Origin: Apodospora peruviana
Taxonomy: Eukaryota; Ascomycota; Sordariomycetes; Sordariales; Lasiosphaeriaceae
Length of the DNA: 64,000 bases
Reading direction: 5' to 3'
Assembly (NCBI GenBank): GCA_033439685.1
Contig: JAUEDM010000005.1
Location: 2,046,001 to 2,110,000, forward strand
The notes under the pieces were generated by a model. The model was not told the origin of the DNA and made no database searches. It saw only the letters and a program-made list of their open reading frames with translations. The number at the start of each line of letters is the position of its first letter. Within the stretch, counting starts at the first letter, position 1. A program made the position numbers and the translations under genes. This document shows positions 12,401 to 24,557 of this stretch, piece by piece.

Positions 12401-15400
12401 CTGTCTACGTCGATCCCCCTCCGCCCGGTACCTTCGAAGAACCTAACGGCGACGCTCAGGGCAAGATCCAATTTGTCCTCAACAACTTAACGGACACGAC
12501 TCTACAGTCAATGTTCAACGAGCTCCGTGAGATGTTGGAAGCTAAGCATCAGCAGTGGTTTGCGAGCCACCTGGTTGAGGAACGAGCCAAGATGCAGCCA
12601 AACTACCACCACGTGTATCTCGAACTCGTCAAGCAGTTCGAGGATAAGTCTTTGTGGGCTGAGGTGCTGAGAGAGACTTACACGAGCGTATCTCGGATGC
12701 TGAACTCTGAGTTGACCCTGCAAAACTCAACTGAGCGGACTCATCTTAAAAACCTGGGTGGTTGGCTCGGACTGCTTACGCTCGCAAGAGACAAACCCAT
12801 TAAGCAAAAGAATATCGCCTTCAAGCAGTTACTTATGGAAGCGCATGACACCAAGCGTCTCATTGTCGTCATTCCCTTCGTCTGCAAAGTTTTGATTCAA
12901 GGGGCTTCCTCGAACGTCTTCCGCCCCCCGAATCCTTGGCTGATGGACATCATCCATCTCCTGATAGAGCTCTATCACAACGCAGAGCTGAAGCTGAACC
13001 TGAAATTTGAGATAGAAGTTCTCTGCAAGGGTCTCAGCTTGGATCACAAGAGCATAGAGCCATCAGGGGAGATACTTAACAGGGTTCTTCCCGCCGAGGA
13101 AGTGGTCGACATGGTTGGCGCAGACTCGTTGGAGCCTTTCGATAATATGTCCCTCAATGGGATGTCCGGGGTTGCCAACCCACTCTCCGCTCATGTTGCC
13201 CTTCCCTCGATCCCTGATCTTGGCCCCAACTTGTCAATTCCACAGACTGAAGTCATTAGCGCTGCCAACTTACACGAGATCGTCCGGAAGGCATTGACGC
13301 GGGCTCTCCAAGAGATCATTCAACCTGTTGTTGATAGATCCGTCACGATAGCTGCCATCTCAACCCGGGAGATGATTCGCAAAGATTTCGCGACCGAGGG
13401 TGATGAGGAACGTGTGCGCAACGCGGCCATCAAGATGGTCAAATCCACAGCCGGAAGCCTGGCGCTTGTTACGTCCAAGGAGCCGCTCCGAGCCAACTTC
13501 ACGAACTACCTCCGCAGCCTTTCCGCGGATCTTCCCAGCGGGCTTCCAGAGGGCATAATAATGCTCTGTGTGAACTCGAACCTCGACTTGGCGTCGGGCG
13601 TGATCGAGACATCAGCGGAGGAACGGGCTGTTCCCGAAATCGAAGAGATGCTAGCGGCCGAAATGGAGCTACGTCGTCGTCATCGTCTTGCGCGACCAAG
13701 CGAGCCTTATATGGATCCCAACCTCAGTCGCTGGGCGATGACCATCCCACATCCATATAAGCTGAACCCGGCTGCAGGCGGTCTGAACGCTGAGCAGATG
13801 GCCATTTATGACGACTTCCCTCGGCAGCCAAGGATCACAGCGTCGACGGTCACGCCATCTCACGTCCCATCCACCTCGGATGTCAGGTCTCTTACAAACG
13901 ACGTCCTTGGGGAACAGTATAATCCTGTCCCAGGTATCCCCACGCCCGCCGAGACACCATCGATGCCTCATGTCGGTGTACAGCTTCAACATTATCCTCA
14001 GGCTCATGGCGGCATGCCCAACGGACGCCAGCCTGGACTCAGTCAAATTGACGCTAGAAGTGTTGCTGACAGAGTCAACAAGCTGCTTGAACAGCTCTCT
14101 ACCGCAGCTACGAATGCTCAAGAAGAGCATTTTGCTGAACTTCCTCGTGCTCATACATTGCTGGATATCATCGACGCGCTGGTCCAGCTCATCATCAAGA
14201 CCCAGCAGACGTCAGAAGAGTTCGCAGCATTTGCCGCAAACCAAATCGCTCAGATGATCTTCCAGCAACCTAAAGGCACGCTGCTCTTGGAAATTCTGGT
14301 ACACGTTCTGCAGACTGTTCGTAAGATTGCAGGGCCGGTTACCAGCCAGCAGATCCGCAATCTATTTCACCAGCAAGATGGCGAACATTTCCTGAACTTG
14401 CCCCTTATCAGCGCATTGCTTCGTACCGATTTGATCGATTGGAGAAGCATTGATATGGCCATGTCTGAGGCTCTCCGTGCGCGAAACGAGGGGTCCATTG
14501 AGTTCCTTGAGCAGCTCATGGACCTCACTTTGCTGAATGACCAACCCCTTGCGCTGTATGTCGATTTTGTTCGCAGTCTCGAGGAAGCTTGGACCTGGAT
14601 CGCTGAGGTGCCAGACGTCCCCTCGGGCCAGCGGTTCAAGTCCAAAGTACTGGCTCCGCCAACTGATATGCCCGCGGAGCTGACGCCGGACGAGGCCGCG
14701 GCTATCCAGCAAGAACAAATGGACTATGTCTTTGAAGAGTGGGTCCATCTTTGCGGTAACCCTGCCGCATCAGAGAAGGCAGCCACGATCTTTATTCAAC
14801 AGATGCACTCCCGACGAGTAATCGCCAACAGGGACGACCTCTTCATCTTTACTCGCCTGGCCATTGACAAATCAGTTGATCGGTTTGAGCAAGCGATCCA
14901 TTCAGGCGAGAGCGTGACGGAGGGGTATAAGTCAATCGATGCTCTCGTCGAAATGATCACCATAATTCTCAAATCGCTTGAAGACGAGAATAACGGCAAA
15001 TTCACCCGGGTTGCTTTCATGGACTCCATCTTTGCTCTGGGTGTCTTGGTTCTAAATAGCCATCACGTCAAGCGGGTTGACCTTTTCAACCAACGGGTCT
15101 TTTTCCGATTCTTCTCTCTGCTCCTCCATGAAGTCGGTACCATCACTGAGGAACTTGCAGAGGTTGACCGTGATCGCATCCTGTTGAAGTTTGCGGCACG
15201 TCTCTATGATCTTCGGCCAAGTGTCTATCCCGGATTCGTCTTTGGCTGGGCCACATTGCTCGCACATCGAGCCTTCTTACCCTCGATGCTTCGGATGGCC
15301 AATGATGCAGGCTGGGCGCCATTTACCAGGCTTCTCTGCCAGTTATTCATGTACCTTGGGGATCTAATCAAGCCTTTCGAGATCTCTACGTTCGCCAAGG

Positions 15401-16322
15401 AGATCTACACGGGTGCACTGAAATTGCTGGTCACGTTGTACCATGACTTCCCGGAGTACCTGGTCGCCAATCACGTACAACTGTGCGAGAGTCTGCCGCC
15501 TCATGCAACACAGCTGATCAATATGATCCTTTCGGCGACCCCTGCCTCCCTCACGAAGGTAGCTGACCCCTTTCAACCGGGGCTTAAGATCGACAGGATT
15601 CCCGATATGAGGGAGATCCCTCCGCGTACTCAAGATTTTGTTGGCGAGCTTCGGCAGATGGGATTGCTCGACATTCTGGAGCAGACACTCCAACACGGCC
15701 CCTCCGAGGACGCTATTGCCCAGATCAGCCATGCCATCAATAAGCCAGAGGGTGACTTCACTACGTTTGGGTATGTTCCAGTCATGGTCAATCGGCGAAT
15801 CATCGACGCGGTAGTTGCCTACATCGGTAACTTTGCCGTCACCCGTTCGCCGTCCAAGAACGACGCCACAGTCTTCGTTCCTGGGTCGTCGGACATCAAA
15901 ACTCTCCACCTACTAGCTACGGAGCTGCTGCCCGAGGCAAGATATTATCTGCTGAACAGCATGGTCAACGAACTGCGATTCGCGAATGCGCATACACTGT
16001 ACTTCAGCCAAGTCATTGTCGATCTCTTTACTCATGACTTGTCGGACCCTGAGGAGACCGATGTCCGCCAGCAGATTGTTCGCGTGCTCCTTGAGCGGGT
16101 GGCCGGGCTCTGGCCGCAACCGTGGGGATTGATTATCACGGTCGTTGAGCTGATCAAGAACGATAAGTGCATCTTTTTCGAGCTGCCGTTCATCAAAGCA
16201 GCCCCGGAGGTATGTCAAACATTACAGAGAAACGTTGCTACAAACAAGTACTTACTTATACTTTTCGATAGGTTGCTGAGCGGTTTTCCAGCGTTATTAA
16301 TGCCCCTGGGGTAGCGGTATAA
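9484..16322 (+). CDS. NOT1: CCR4-NOT complex scaffold subunit NOT1
   Basis: NOT1 is the scaffold of the CCR4-NOT deadenylase, which shortens mRNA poly(A) tails and links to translational repression. Exons are 9484-9744, 9839-10163, 10244-16209 and 16272-16322, giving 2200 residues, the usual fungal size. The start was placed at the ATG before MVPPPRTGSF because the more upstream ATG gives leader-like sequence. In order I see an N-terminal HEAT-type region, a tristetraprolin-binding-like segment from about residue 720, the MIF4G domain that binds CAF1 (about 936-1126), the DUF3819/CAF40-binding segment (about 1200-1350), and the Not1 C-terminal superfamily domain (about 1660-2190) that docks NOT2 and NOT3/5. 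The last exon encodes only 16 residues. Identity is very secure; the exact N-terminus and the tiny final exon are predictions. Confidence 0.96.
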
Positions 16323-17226
16323 GCAACTAGGATTGACTGGGCAATTGTCTAAAATGCTTACATCCACCCCGCCGAATTGGTGAGAATGGAGCTTGCAAGT
16401 CTTGCGACACAAGACATGCCCAAAACCACTCACAGGCGTGGGTGAGTCGAGGTTGATAAGTCACAAACCAGCATACCAGGTGTCGGGTTGGAGCAGCATG
16501 GATTCACATAAAAATAATCGTTCAGCGTTGTGTGGCTTTTGATGATGCGAGGCTATGCTTCTTCTCGGAATGCTTAGACGATATATCATGGGACGGCGTT
16601 TGGGCGGTGGACAGGCTAGGGCTTAAGAGAGCGCCAACTTTTTTCAAGGCGAAGGGGTGGACGAAGAAGACAAGGTCCTCGACAGGACGAATAAGAGAGA
16701 GGTATGCGTGTGTTGTTATGTGGATGTGTCTGTATCAATCTGTATGTGTGTCGGGGAGTGTTGTCATGCAAAGACAACAACACACTCACCACGGACAGTG
16801 AAGGGATCCCTGAATACTTGCCTATCTAGGCTGAGGAGGGCGAGTGGCTGAGGAACAAAGGATCCGGGATGTTTCGGATCTTTGATTGGGGGATCACTGA
16901 TTTGGGTCATTCCGGAGACCGAGGCAGAGATACGCACACGCCCTCGCAACACTGAAAATACTGTGTATGTAGTTTATGTACTATTATTGAAGATAATTTG
17001 TGGTCAAGATTTGGACTGGGTTTTTCATCGGGCGTCTGTTGCTTGGTTCTGTGAGCCGCCGAGTGGATCGCTCTTTTGCGGCTATTGTGTATCAAACGTA
17101 TTTAAGGTTCCTTGGTATCAGTTAGCTGGCGGCGGTTGTGGGTTATGTTTGCTTACGATGTGCAAACAACCTGCTTCGTATATTGTTAGAATGGGTGTTT
17201 GGTCGGCGAGTGTGGATGAGTGATGC

Positions 17227-17260
17227 TGGTGTTGGTGTTGGTGTTGGTGATGGTGTTGGT
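17227..17260 (+). repeat. GTTGGT hexanucleotide microsatellite
   Basis: Short imperfect repeat of GTTGGT with one GATGGT variant, within the G/T-rich 3' flank beyond NOT1. It is not in any coding frame I can support. Confidence 0.7.
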
Positions 17261-20200
17261 CTAGGTATGTGCTGTCCTTCTACCCCTAGAAATTTGGTCT
17301 TTTGTTAGGCCTGGCTGAGTAAAGTCGAGCCTGGTCGTGCAACATGTTAAGTATGTATGGTTGGTTAGGTAGCGATGACCTAGGCAGGTATGTGTGTTGG
17401 TGCTCGCCGTGCTCTCGCCCGGGATGAGGTTCGAATTTCTTCATTGTTGTTTTATCTTGGGTTGATAGGCGTGGTTTATCTATTTGAGAACCTAGTTGAA
17501 CCCGAACAACAGGTCAACCACTCTCTCTTGTACAACTACCTTAGTTGGTTGGTTGGTTGGTTTTGTCCTCTGTTTGCTATTGGTGGTTGGGGTTTCTCCT
17601 CGCCCGAGAGAGTGAAATTCGAGTTCAGGTTGGTTATTACATGGTTACAGTGGACTCTATCAAACAGTAGACGAGATGCGTATGCTAATTCACGTCCGGA
17701 TATTTGTCACTCTCTTACCTGAAGCTGTTGAGACAAGGGTGAAATTTACAGGTCAAAAGAACAGCTGATGTGGGAAAGAAGTTGGTTGTTTTGGTAGTTG
17801 GTTTCGGCGGTGTGATCTGCTTTCTTTGCTCTTGTGTATATCAAGATGCTGATAACCATCTACTGACTAGGTATTTACGATGAAGTTTGCTCTCGCGCTC
17901 CCTAAATCGGCTAGCTCGGTGGTGTTCGTTACGAGAGATGGGCTTCAAATAGAAGAGCCATCCTCTGGCGGACCGAACAGGTTACCTTTTTGGTTATTTT
18001 CCCGATCAACAACTACATACGTAGATATTTGTACAGTCTGCTTTACCACACACGTTGAACAAACATTATACCTACGGGGCCGATTCATGCAGGCCTTTGT
18101 GAAGAAAGTTAAAACCATGCGAGGCTTCGGTAGGTGCCTGATAGCCGACTCATGACGTGACATCTGAAGCGTCTATTATACTCCAGGTAGTCGTCATAAT
18201 ATGCCATGCCAGCCTAGAATGTGAGTGCTTGTGCACGAATATACGGCGCGTCGTGTGTTATCTAACGATGTGTTTGTTTGTCTTCTTCAACAACATGAAT
18301 ATCACTGCAACTCACAACCAACCACCACTGCAGCGCCTTATTAGCTGGTCTTCATGCCAACCTAGCTACACACGTTACAGCACCTTCGTATAGACTCTAT
18401 CATTGTACCTATCGCCTGGTCAAACCTCACACCCTACGGTAAACCGGCATTTCTTTGTGCAAGTGGCGATCAGCTGCCAATGGCTACTATCAGCCATGTA
18501 GCTATGCGACTCCCACGGTAAAGGTCGCTGAGAACCTCTTCACACGCCAGCAGATATAATAGGGGGCGGAATCAGAAGATGAGGCTGGCCAACAAAGAGA
18601 GAGCGAAACCTCACATATACAATGACGCGGCTCTCTCCCAGGCAGCCGCAGGCAACAGAACAACTCCCGTCATTATGCAAGGCTACCAGCCATTGTGCGT
18701 GGGGATATCGCCGCCGCATATATTACTGCCTTCGAATGACCAGACAGGATTGCCGGAGATATCATCCGGCGAGAATGAGAAACAGAAAGAGGAAACGCCT
18801 CGCTCTTTCATCTTCGATAGTACACGTAATGATTCACACTCGAGGTTGCTGTGCGGCAAAGACCACTGGCAATGTTGCCCCTTGCCCCTGAGATGTGCTA
18901 ACACCCACGTATTCCGTAGTGTACACCTAGGTCAGCACGGGTCAGAGCTAGAGGGGAGTACCTGCGTCAGCCGATCAGTTGATGTCACAGGGTTACAGCA
19001 CCAATATCAGCCGGCGTCGGGATTGTCGACATGGCCGGGTGTCGTGCAAGTTTAATAGTGGTCGGACCGAGTGAACAATGTCATTTCCATCCGTTATCGG
19101 CAATTACGCTACGGATATTGTCTTGGGAGATGGATATCATGGGAGATTCAGATGGGCATTTCTGTGTGGAACGGCTAGGTGCCGGCCTCCAACCGTTGTC
19201 TAGTGGGAGGCTTGGTATCGTGTAAGTGGACATATCATGCACACCGAAAGTTCCCGGTATCCACGACGCCGGTACAACGACGACCCCGATAAACCGGTGC
19301 CTTTCCGCACCTCGGCCATGTCTGTTAGATATCAAGTCCCTTCGCCGTGCGCGAGGCTGGTTAAGGCTCGAGGCAACGATGCGGCGAGGCATTAAATAAA
19401 GTAAGAAATCAAAAAGACCTCCCGATAATAAAGCGAGGTTGACAATTCGTGTTACTGGATTGGCCATGCGGCGAGCGAAACATCTGACATGGCGCGGAAT
19501 GTAACGCACCTTGACGGCGGGAAGGTCCTTGACCAACAGGAGGACCGGAAGCCAGGAGCGCGGAATGTCATTTGTCCAACCACCGCTCACCAGCATTCCC
19601 AAAGGAGAGCGAGATTCCCATTCCCCAAGGACGGCCAAAGCAGGAATGCTGCCGCTCTGGGGCGTGAATGGGGGGTTCGAACGTCACACAAAAGGCCGTC
19701 TCCAACTTTTCTCTCCGCCCGCGTGGTGCGCGGATCTGCGACCACGTACAAGCCAATCTCGATGCTTCGCGAAAGTATATACGTATGCACATAGTGCAAC
19801 TCTATGTTTAGCGCCAACGCAGCAGCAAGGCAAGCAAGGCAGCCTCGCAATTCCCGGAAGATCCCATCACGATAACGGGCGTATAGTATCGCAGCGCTGC
19901 GTATGCTGCCATGCTCCTGAAAGGATACCGGTAGACCGAATGAAAGATGGCGCAGAGCTGAACCTCACGGCCAGTCGCAGGCCAGCTCAGAAGGTGATGT
20001 GTTGCGTATCCCGTGATGTAATAGCAGTGGAGTGACCAGTCGTGAGGATAACGGCAGATGCAAGGGGGTTTAGCTGAAAAAGGGGGTTTCCCACTCACAC
20101 TGAAAAGCCGACCGAAAGAAACAAGCGGTGGGCACGGATCGCAGGCGGTCATTGGCTGATCATTTTCTGGATTGGCTCGCATCCATTTGGGTTGAATAAT

Positions 20201-20617
20201 TGTCGTGATGGAGGTTGCAGCATTTGCGCAAATCGCGGGAAGCAGACCTAACAGCCGGAAAGTGCCTGAGCGCGGAGCGATGGATTATCAAGACAAATGC
20301 ACGAAGCCGTTGGCGACGTTTGTTCTGTTTTTCTTCTTTTCAGGTGGCAAAATCTTAGAAATCTAGTCGGCCAGGGAAACCATGGCAACCAAAACGGGCG
20401 GGCGCAATTCTCACGGCGGCAGAGACACCGGCTGGAATGGAGCCTGCCGCGGTTTGTTCTGGAACTTTTCACTAGTGTGGAACGTTCGGAAACGAGGCCA
20501 CCCTGAGTCCCTGGAACGTGGGCGATTCAAGACTCCATTGAGGAGATTCTCAGCGGAGTCGATTTATTTGACGAGATCCAGCGAGGTCCCCGAACTTGTG
20601 GAGACGGGCCTTTCGGA

Positions 20618-20685
20618 TGTGAAAAAGAAAAACGGGGAGAATGAGAAAAGAAAAAGGAGGAACGGGAAAAGAAGAAAAAAAATGC
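20618..20685 (+). repeat. Polypurine tract
   Basis: About 68 bases that are almost entirely A and G on the plus strand, with only a few interruptions, between the GDS1-like promoter and the empty region to its left. Such tracts can form unusual structures or exclude nucleosomes; no function is shown here. Confidence 0.6.
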
Positions 20686-22021
20686 ACGAGACCTCTTTCC
20701 CGGGGTCGTTCCGTGAAACGACAAAGTCTGGCTCACGGATTAATTGCATTGCGCAATGACTTTTTAAGACTTTTTAGGTCTGGCCCGGTTGCCGTTTCAA
20801 CTCCACTGTTACGCTGGCCAAGCGCCAAGCGATTTTCGGGATGTACAGTTTGAACTGTGCAGTGACCAAAGGATCGTTCTAATGTGGAGGAACTGATGTC
20901 AACGAGTGGGCGCCGATTTTATATATGATGATGACCGAAAAAGGGTTAATACTGTATGCGGCTGCTCACTTACAACAGTCGGTGTGCATCGTGCATCGCA
21001 GTCGCTGTGTGTGTGGGTGGTGCAACCTGGAAGGCACATGCAAACGAAAAGCTTCGGGCCCCAAGAATGTCGAATTTTTCTTTTCGTCTTTTCCTCACGG
21101 CACCCACGCGGCGGATGATCCGGGATTGGTGTTTGGAGTTGGTTTCCCACTTGCGTGATTGGTTGCTTTTGATTTCGTCGAGAGGCGACGGACCAATTGC
21201 GACGGGCAAAATTCGAGATTCAAACATTTTGGCAAGGTTAGCCCGCCACCTGCAGGTGGATGCCTCGCCCAGCTGCGCACCACTGCCCACTGGAGAGTGA
21301 GAGAGTTGAAAGTTGAATTCTCGCAGGCATTCTGCGCATGACTGCGTTATCGTAGCTCTACCTTGCCTGCTTGACGAGAGAGTGGAGTGCCGTCACTGGC
21401 TGGTGCTTGCTTTGCTCTGCTCGGTTGCTGCGAGCGATGTGCAGGAGTGGGTGCAGCACTCAAAAGCTCGACCCCACATGTGGATTCATACCGCCTTTTT
21501 GCGGCTCGCCTCCACTCATCCCTGTCTCAAGCTCCCGGTCGTCCTTGACTGCACCACTGCACCCCCCCTGTCGCCGCCCGCCTGCCTTCGCAGCCAGCCT
21601 TGTTGCCTTTGGTCAACGGGTCTTGCATCTTCCCGCCGCCTTTCTTGCCATCATCCCAAAACACTCCCGGCAAAAAAAGTTACTGGCGACTTTTTGCGCC
21701 TCACTCCTCCTTTCCCCGATTCCTGCCCGTTCCCGATTAGTACTCCTCACTATCGCCCTGAGCGTGTCTCATCCCTTTAGTCTGCACTGCTGTACCTCAT
21801 ACTTTGTACACTACACTTTCAGTATTTCCAAGGGTCTCAAGTCGTGCACGCATTTACTTTCCGCTTGGCGCATCGAGTTCTCCGGTGGCATTGACGATCT
21901 CCGTCTCCCAACAAAAAAGCCTAAACCAGGAATCTGAAGCAGCGAGAGCCATACCCCGTTACATCACGTAAATCAAGTAGCACCTCGCACTTTCCGGCCT
22001 CGCCTCTCCTGTTCGCCCATC

Positions 22022-23414
22022 ATGCCGTACAACACTCGTCGCAAATCGCTCTCGCTCCCTTCACTCGGCATCCACGTCCCCGTAACTCACGCCGCAAGAG
22101 CTGCCGCCGCCGCGGCGAATCGAGCTTCAGCTTCTCCCAACGGCAACACCAGCACACGATCACACTCACCAGCATCCATGGCTTCGCCAGCGTCGCTCTC
22201 GAGAGACACGCCGCCGCCGAGCAAGAAGCTAAAGCGAGCGCACTCCGATGACCCAGACGACAATATGCGCACCTCCCAACCACTGGCCAAGAGGCGCGAG
22301 GATGCGAAAGTCAAGTTTGAGAACACGCCGCCGCCGTCACCCCGCGAACGACAGCAGTCTATCGAGATGGACGATGACGTCGACTCTACTGCCACAAAGC
22401 CGATAGATATGGAAGGAATAAACGACGAGATCGTCGAGGCTGTCATCGTGCAGCTACAAAGCACCGCGAATCGGCCGCATCTCGTAAAGGAGCTTGCAGC
22501 AGTCCTTATGCACCAGCTCAAGATTGTTCAACAGTGAGCACCCATTTTCCCCCGATCCTGTTAACAATCTTGCGCACTTGCTCACATGTCTTGTCCTCAG
22601 ATCCGCGAACCCGTGTGCGATCATTTCATCACGACTCGCTAGTTACCTGAAGCGGTCCTCTTGGTCCGCGAAAGCTCCGTGCCCGCTCGCTAAGGAGCTC
22701 GAGTCCGTCCACCCGCGTCGCACCTACTTCTACCTCACCACCTGTCCCCACTTGCCGCTCCCGGACCCGGCCCATGCGGCCGTTCTTAGCAACCTAGCGC
22801 ATTCGCGCACCATCATCTCGCCCAGCCTGTCAAGTGTGACATCCAACTCGGAAGATGCGGACATGGACCGCCGGCGGGAGCTCAGTCCGAGCCCTGAGGT
22901 CGATCTGTCAAGCCCCGAGTTTGACGACATGGATGACGAGATCGCGATGCCGACCACCCCGATCGGGTCACTGTCATTGCGCGGGTTCGGAATGGGTTCG
23001 TCGCAGATGAACCGGACCCACGGTCACAACGGGCGGCAGGGGCGCAATGTGTCGCCGCCGCTGGAGAAGGACGAGAAGGAGTTTACACAAACGGCGGATG
23101 GGCTGCAGAAGCGCAAGCTCAGCGGTGACTTGCTGTCTGCCACGACGTCGCCTGAACACGCGGCAAATGCCGACCTCGATTATTGCCAGAAAGACGACAA
23201 TGGGCTGTTTGGAGAAAAGATGCTCGTGCCGGGGTTGCCTCCGATTTCTTTCATGACGAGTCCAGCAATCCGGCCTTCGACCATGTCATTAAACCTTACC
23301 AAACGGGACGGTGAGGCGGAAAGCTGGATGAAGCTGGACCACATGCTGGAGTGGGATCGCAGTCCCGAAAATATCGAGCTTGATGAGCTTGATGGGTTGC
23401 TGAATGACTATTAA
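22022..23414 (+). CDS. GDS1-like winged-helix domain protein
   Basis: Two exons (22022-22533 and 22601-23414; 67 bp intron GTGAGC...CTCAG) give 441 residues. The N-terminal 135 residues are Ala/Ser/Pro-rich and basic, with KKLKR-type nuclear-signal-like clusters. A conserved block from about residue 140 to 225, containing IVEAVIVQLQ, ANPCAIISSRL, YLKR and HPRRTYFYLT, matches the winged-helix domain of yeast Gds1 family proteins. The rest is Ser/Asp-rich and probably disordered, and the C-terminus (LDELDGLLNDY) is acidic-hydrophobic, like an activation or docking peptide. Yeast GDS1 was named as a suppressor affecting glycerol growth; a nuclear regulatory role here is inferred from the fold only. 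The intron splits the domain, which makes the join easy to verify. Confidence 0.8.
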
Positions 23415-24557
23415 GTCATTCCGATTTCGTATATGCATTTTGGGGCGATTTGTACGATGAAAGCTGGATTGGTAGCGGCGGCGTTTTCTTTTTGGGCGAT
23501 TTCTTATTGTCTGGTTCTGGGATTAAAAAAAGGATGCTTCCACCACCCATAGACGAAGCTGGGTTCAAGACGGCGTTAAGGACTAAGCGGATGTGGGTTG
23601 CATGGAAAAGGCGTTTTTGGTCTTTGATCGGAGGTTTCTTGGTTAAAGGGAATTTGGGATTGGCGGATTGATTGGGCTGTTGGCTGGCTGGTCGAATTGG
23701 GGTTGCGGCTGGCAGGCACATGGCATTTTCTTTGCATGATATTTATCTTTTAACTTTCCCCTCATGCCGTTTATTATTACCCTCTTACCTCTCCCATCTC
23801 AACTTCCTTTTACTTTTAGTCTTCTTTATTGGTGGGCATGGGTTTCTTCACGACTCAATTACTCCCTGTTTGTGTTTGATCAAGAGTGGTATTCTGGATC
23901 TCCGATCAAGGAAAATGTCAGTTTCGAGTGGCAGCGCGGTACGGGAAAACAAAAATAAAAGCTGGATTATACTGCCATGATGGTTGCTGCCTGCTTGGTC
24001 GGAAAAGGACTGGAGAGACAAAGATATCAAGATAGATCAGAGGAAGATAGATAAAAAATGGAAATTTCAACTCAAATCGCTTCGGCTCCTGTTTTCCCAC
24101 CTACTTGGTACCGTTTCGTACTAGGAATCTGTGTCACTGGAGCCATGGGCGGGTTATATCAGCGCAGATGACAGACATCATTCCTCTGTTTAACATAGAT
24201 AGCAGAATAGGATGATCTGGCATGTGTTTAACATTCAGGTTCGTCTCCAACAAACACTCCTAAGTTGAACATCACGAACAGTTCCTAGGTGAAGACACAT
24301 ATACCCAGTGTACCTCAGATGAAACGAGTTTCTATGCGCAACTACTCCCATCCAGGGTCTCTCAAAAGCGAATTGATATCATACAAGCTAATTAGCAGGT
24401 TTCCACTCGCCCTGCCTTCTTTTCGTATAGTATAATACACATAACCGGTCTTCTGCGACCCCAAAGCTACAACATTGCCACCGGACTACAACTCGTACAA
24501 CATTCAAATCACCTTCGTACACTCCCTCCCGCCCATGCTTCTCCTCTCCACCTCCTC
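23415..24557. other. Convergent 3' flanks, no gene recognised
   Basis: This lies between the 3' ends of the GDS1-like gene (+) and the OMS1-like gene (-). Short open frames exist but none resembles a protein. The sequence is T-rich on the plus strand just after 23414, as expected for a 3' UTR. Confidence 0.6.

Larger units (their letters stand above)
16323..22021. other. 5.7 kb gap without a recognisable gene
   Basis: I examined all open frames over 60 codons on both strands; none shows a known motif, a sensible splice chain or coding-like composition. From 16500 to 17800 the plus strand is G/T-rich. A GTTGGT repeat lies at 17227-17260, TTGGTTGGTTGG words near 17550, and a purine tract at 20618-20685. 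From about 21400 the sequence becomes pyrimidine-rich and is probably the promoter and 5' leader of the GDS1-like gene. Non-coding transcripts are possible but cannot be shown from sequence. Confidence 0.5.

Noticed and set aside
17405..17420. GGTTCGAATTTC as a tRNA B box
   Set aside because: No matching T stem, acceptor stem or D arm can be formed around it.
19081..19638. 185-codon open frame on the minus strand
   Set aside because: No motif, no coding-like neighbours and overlapping open frames on the other strand; likely chance.
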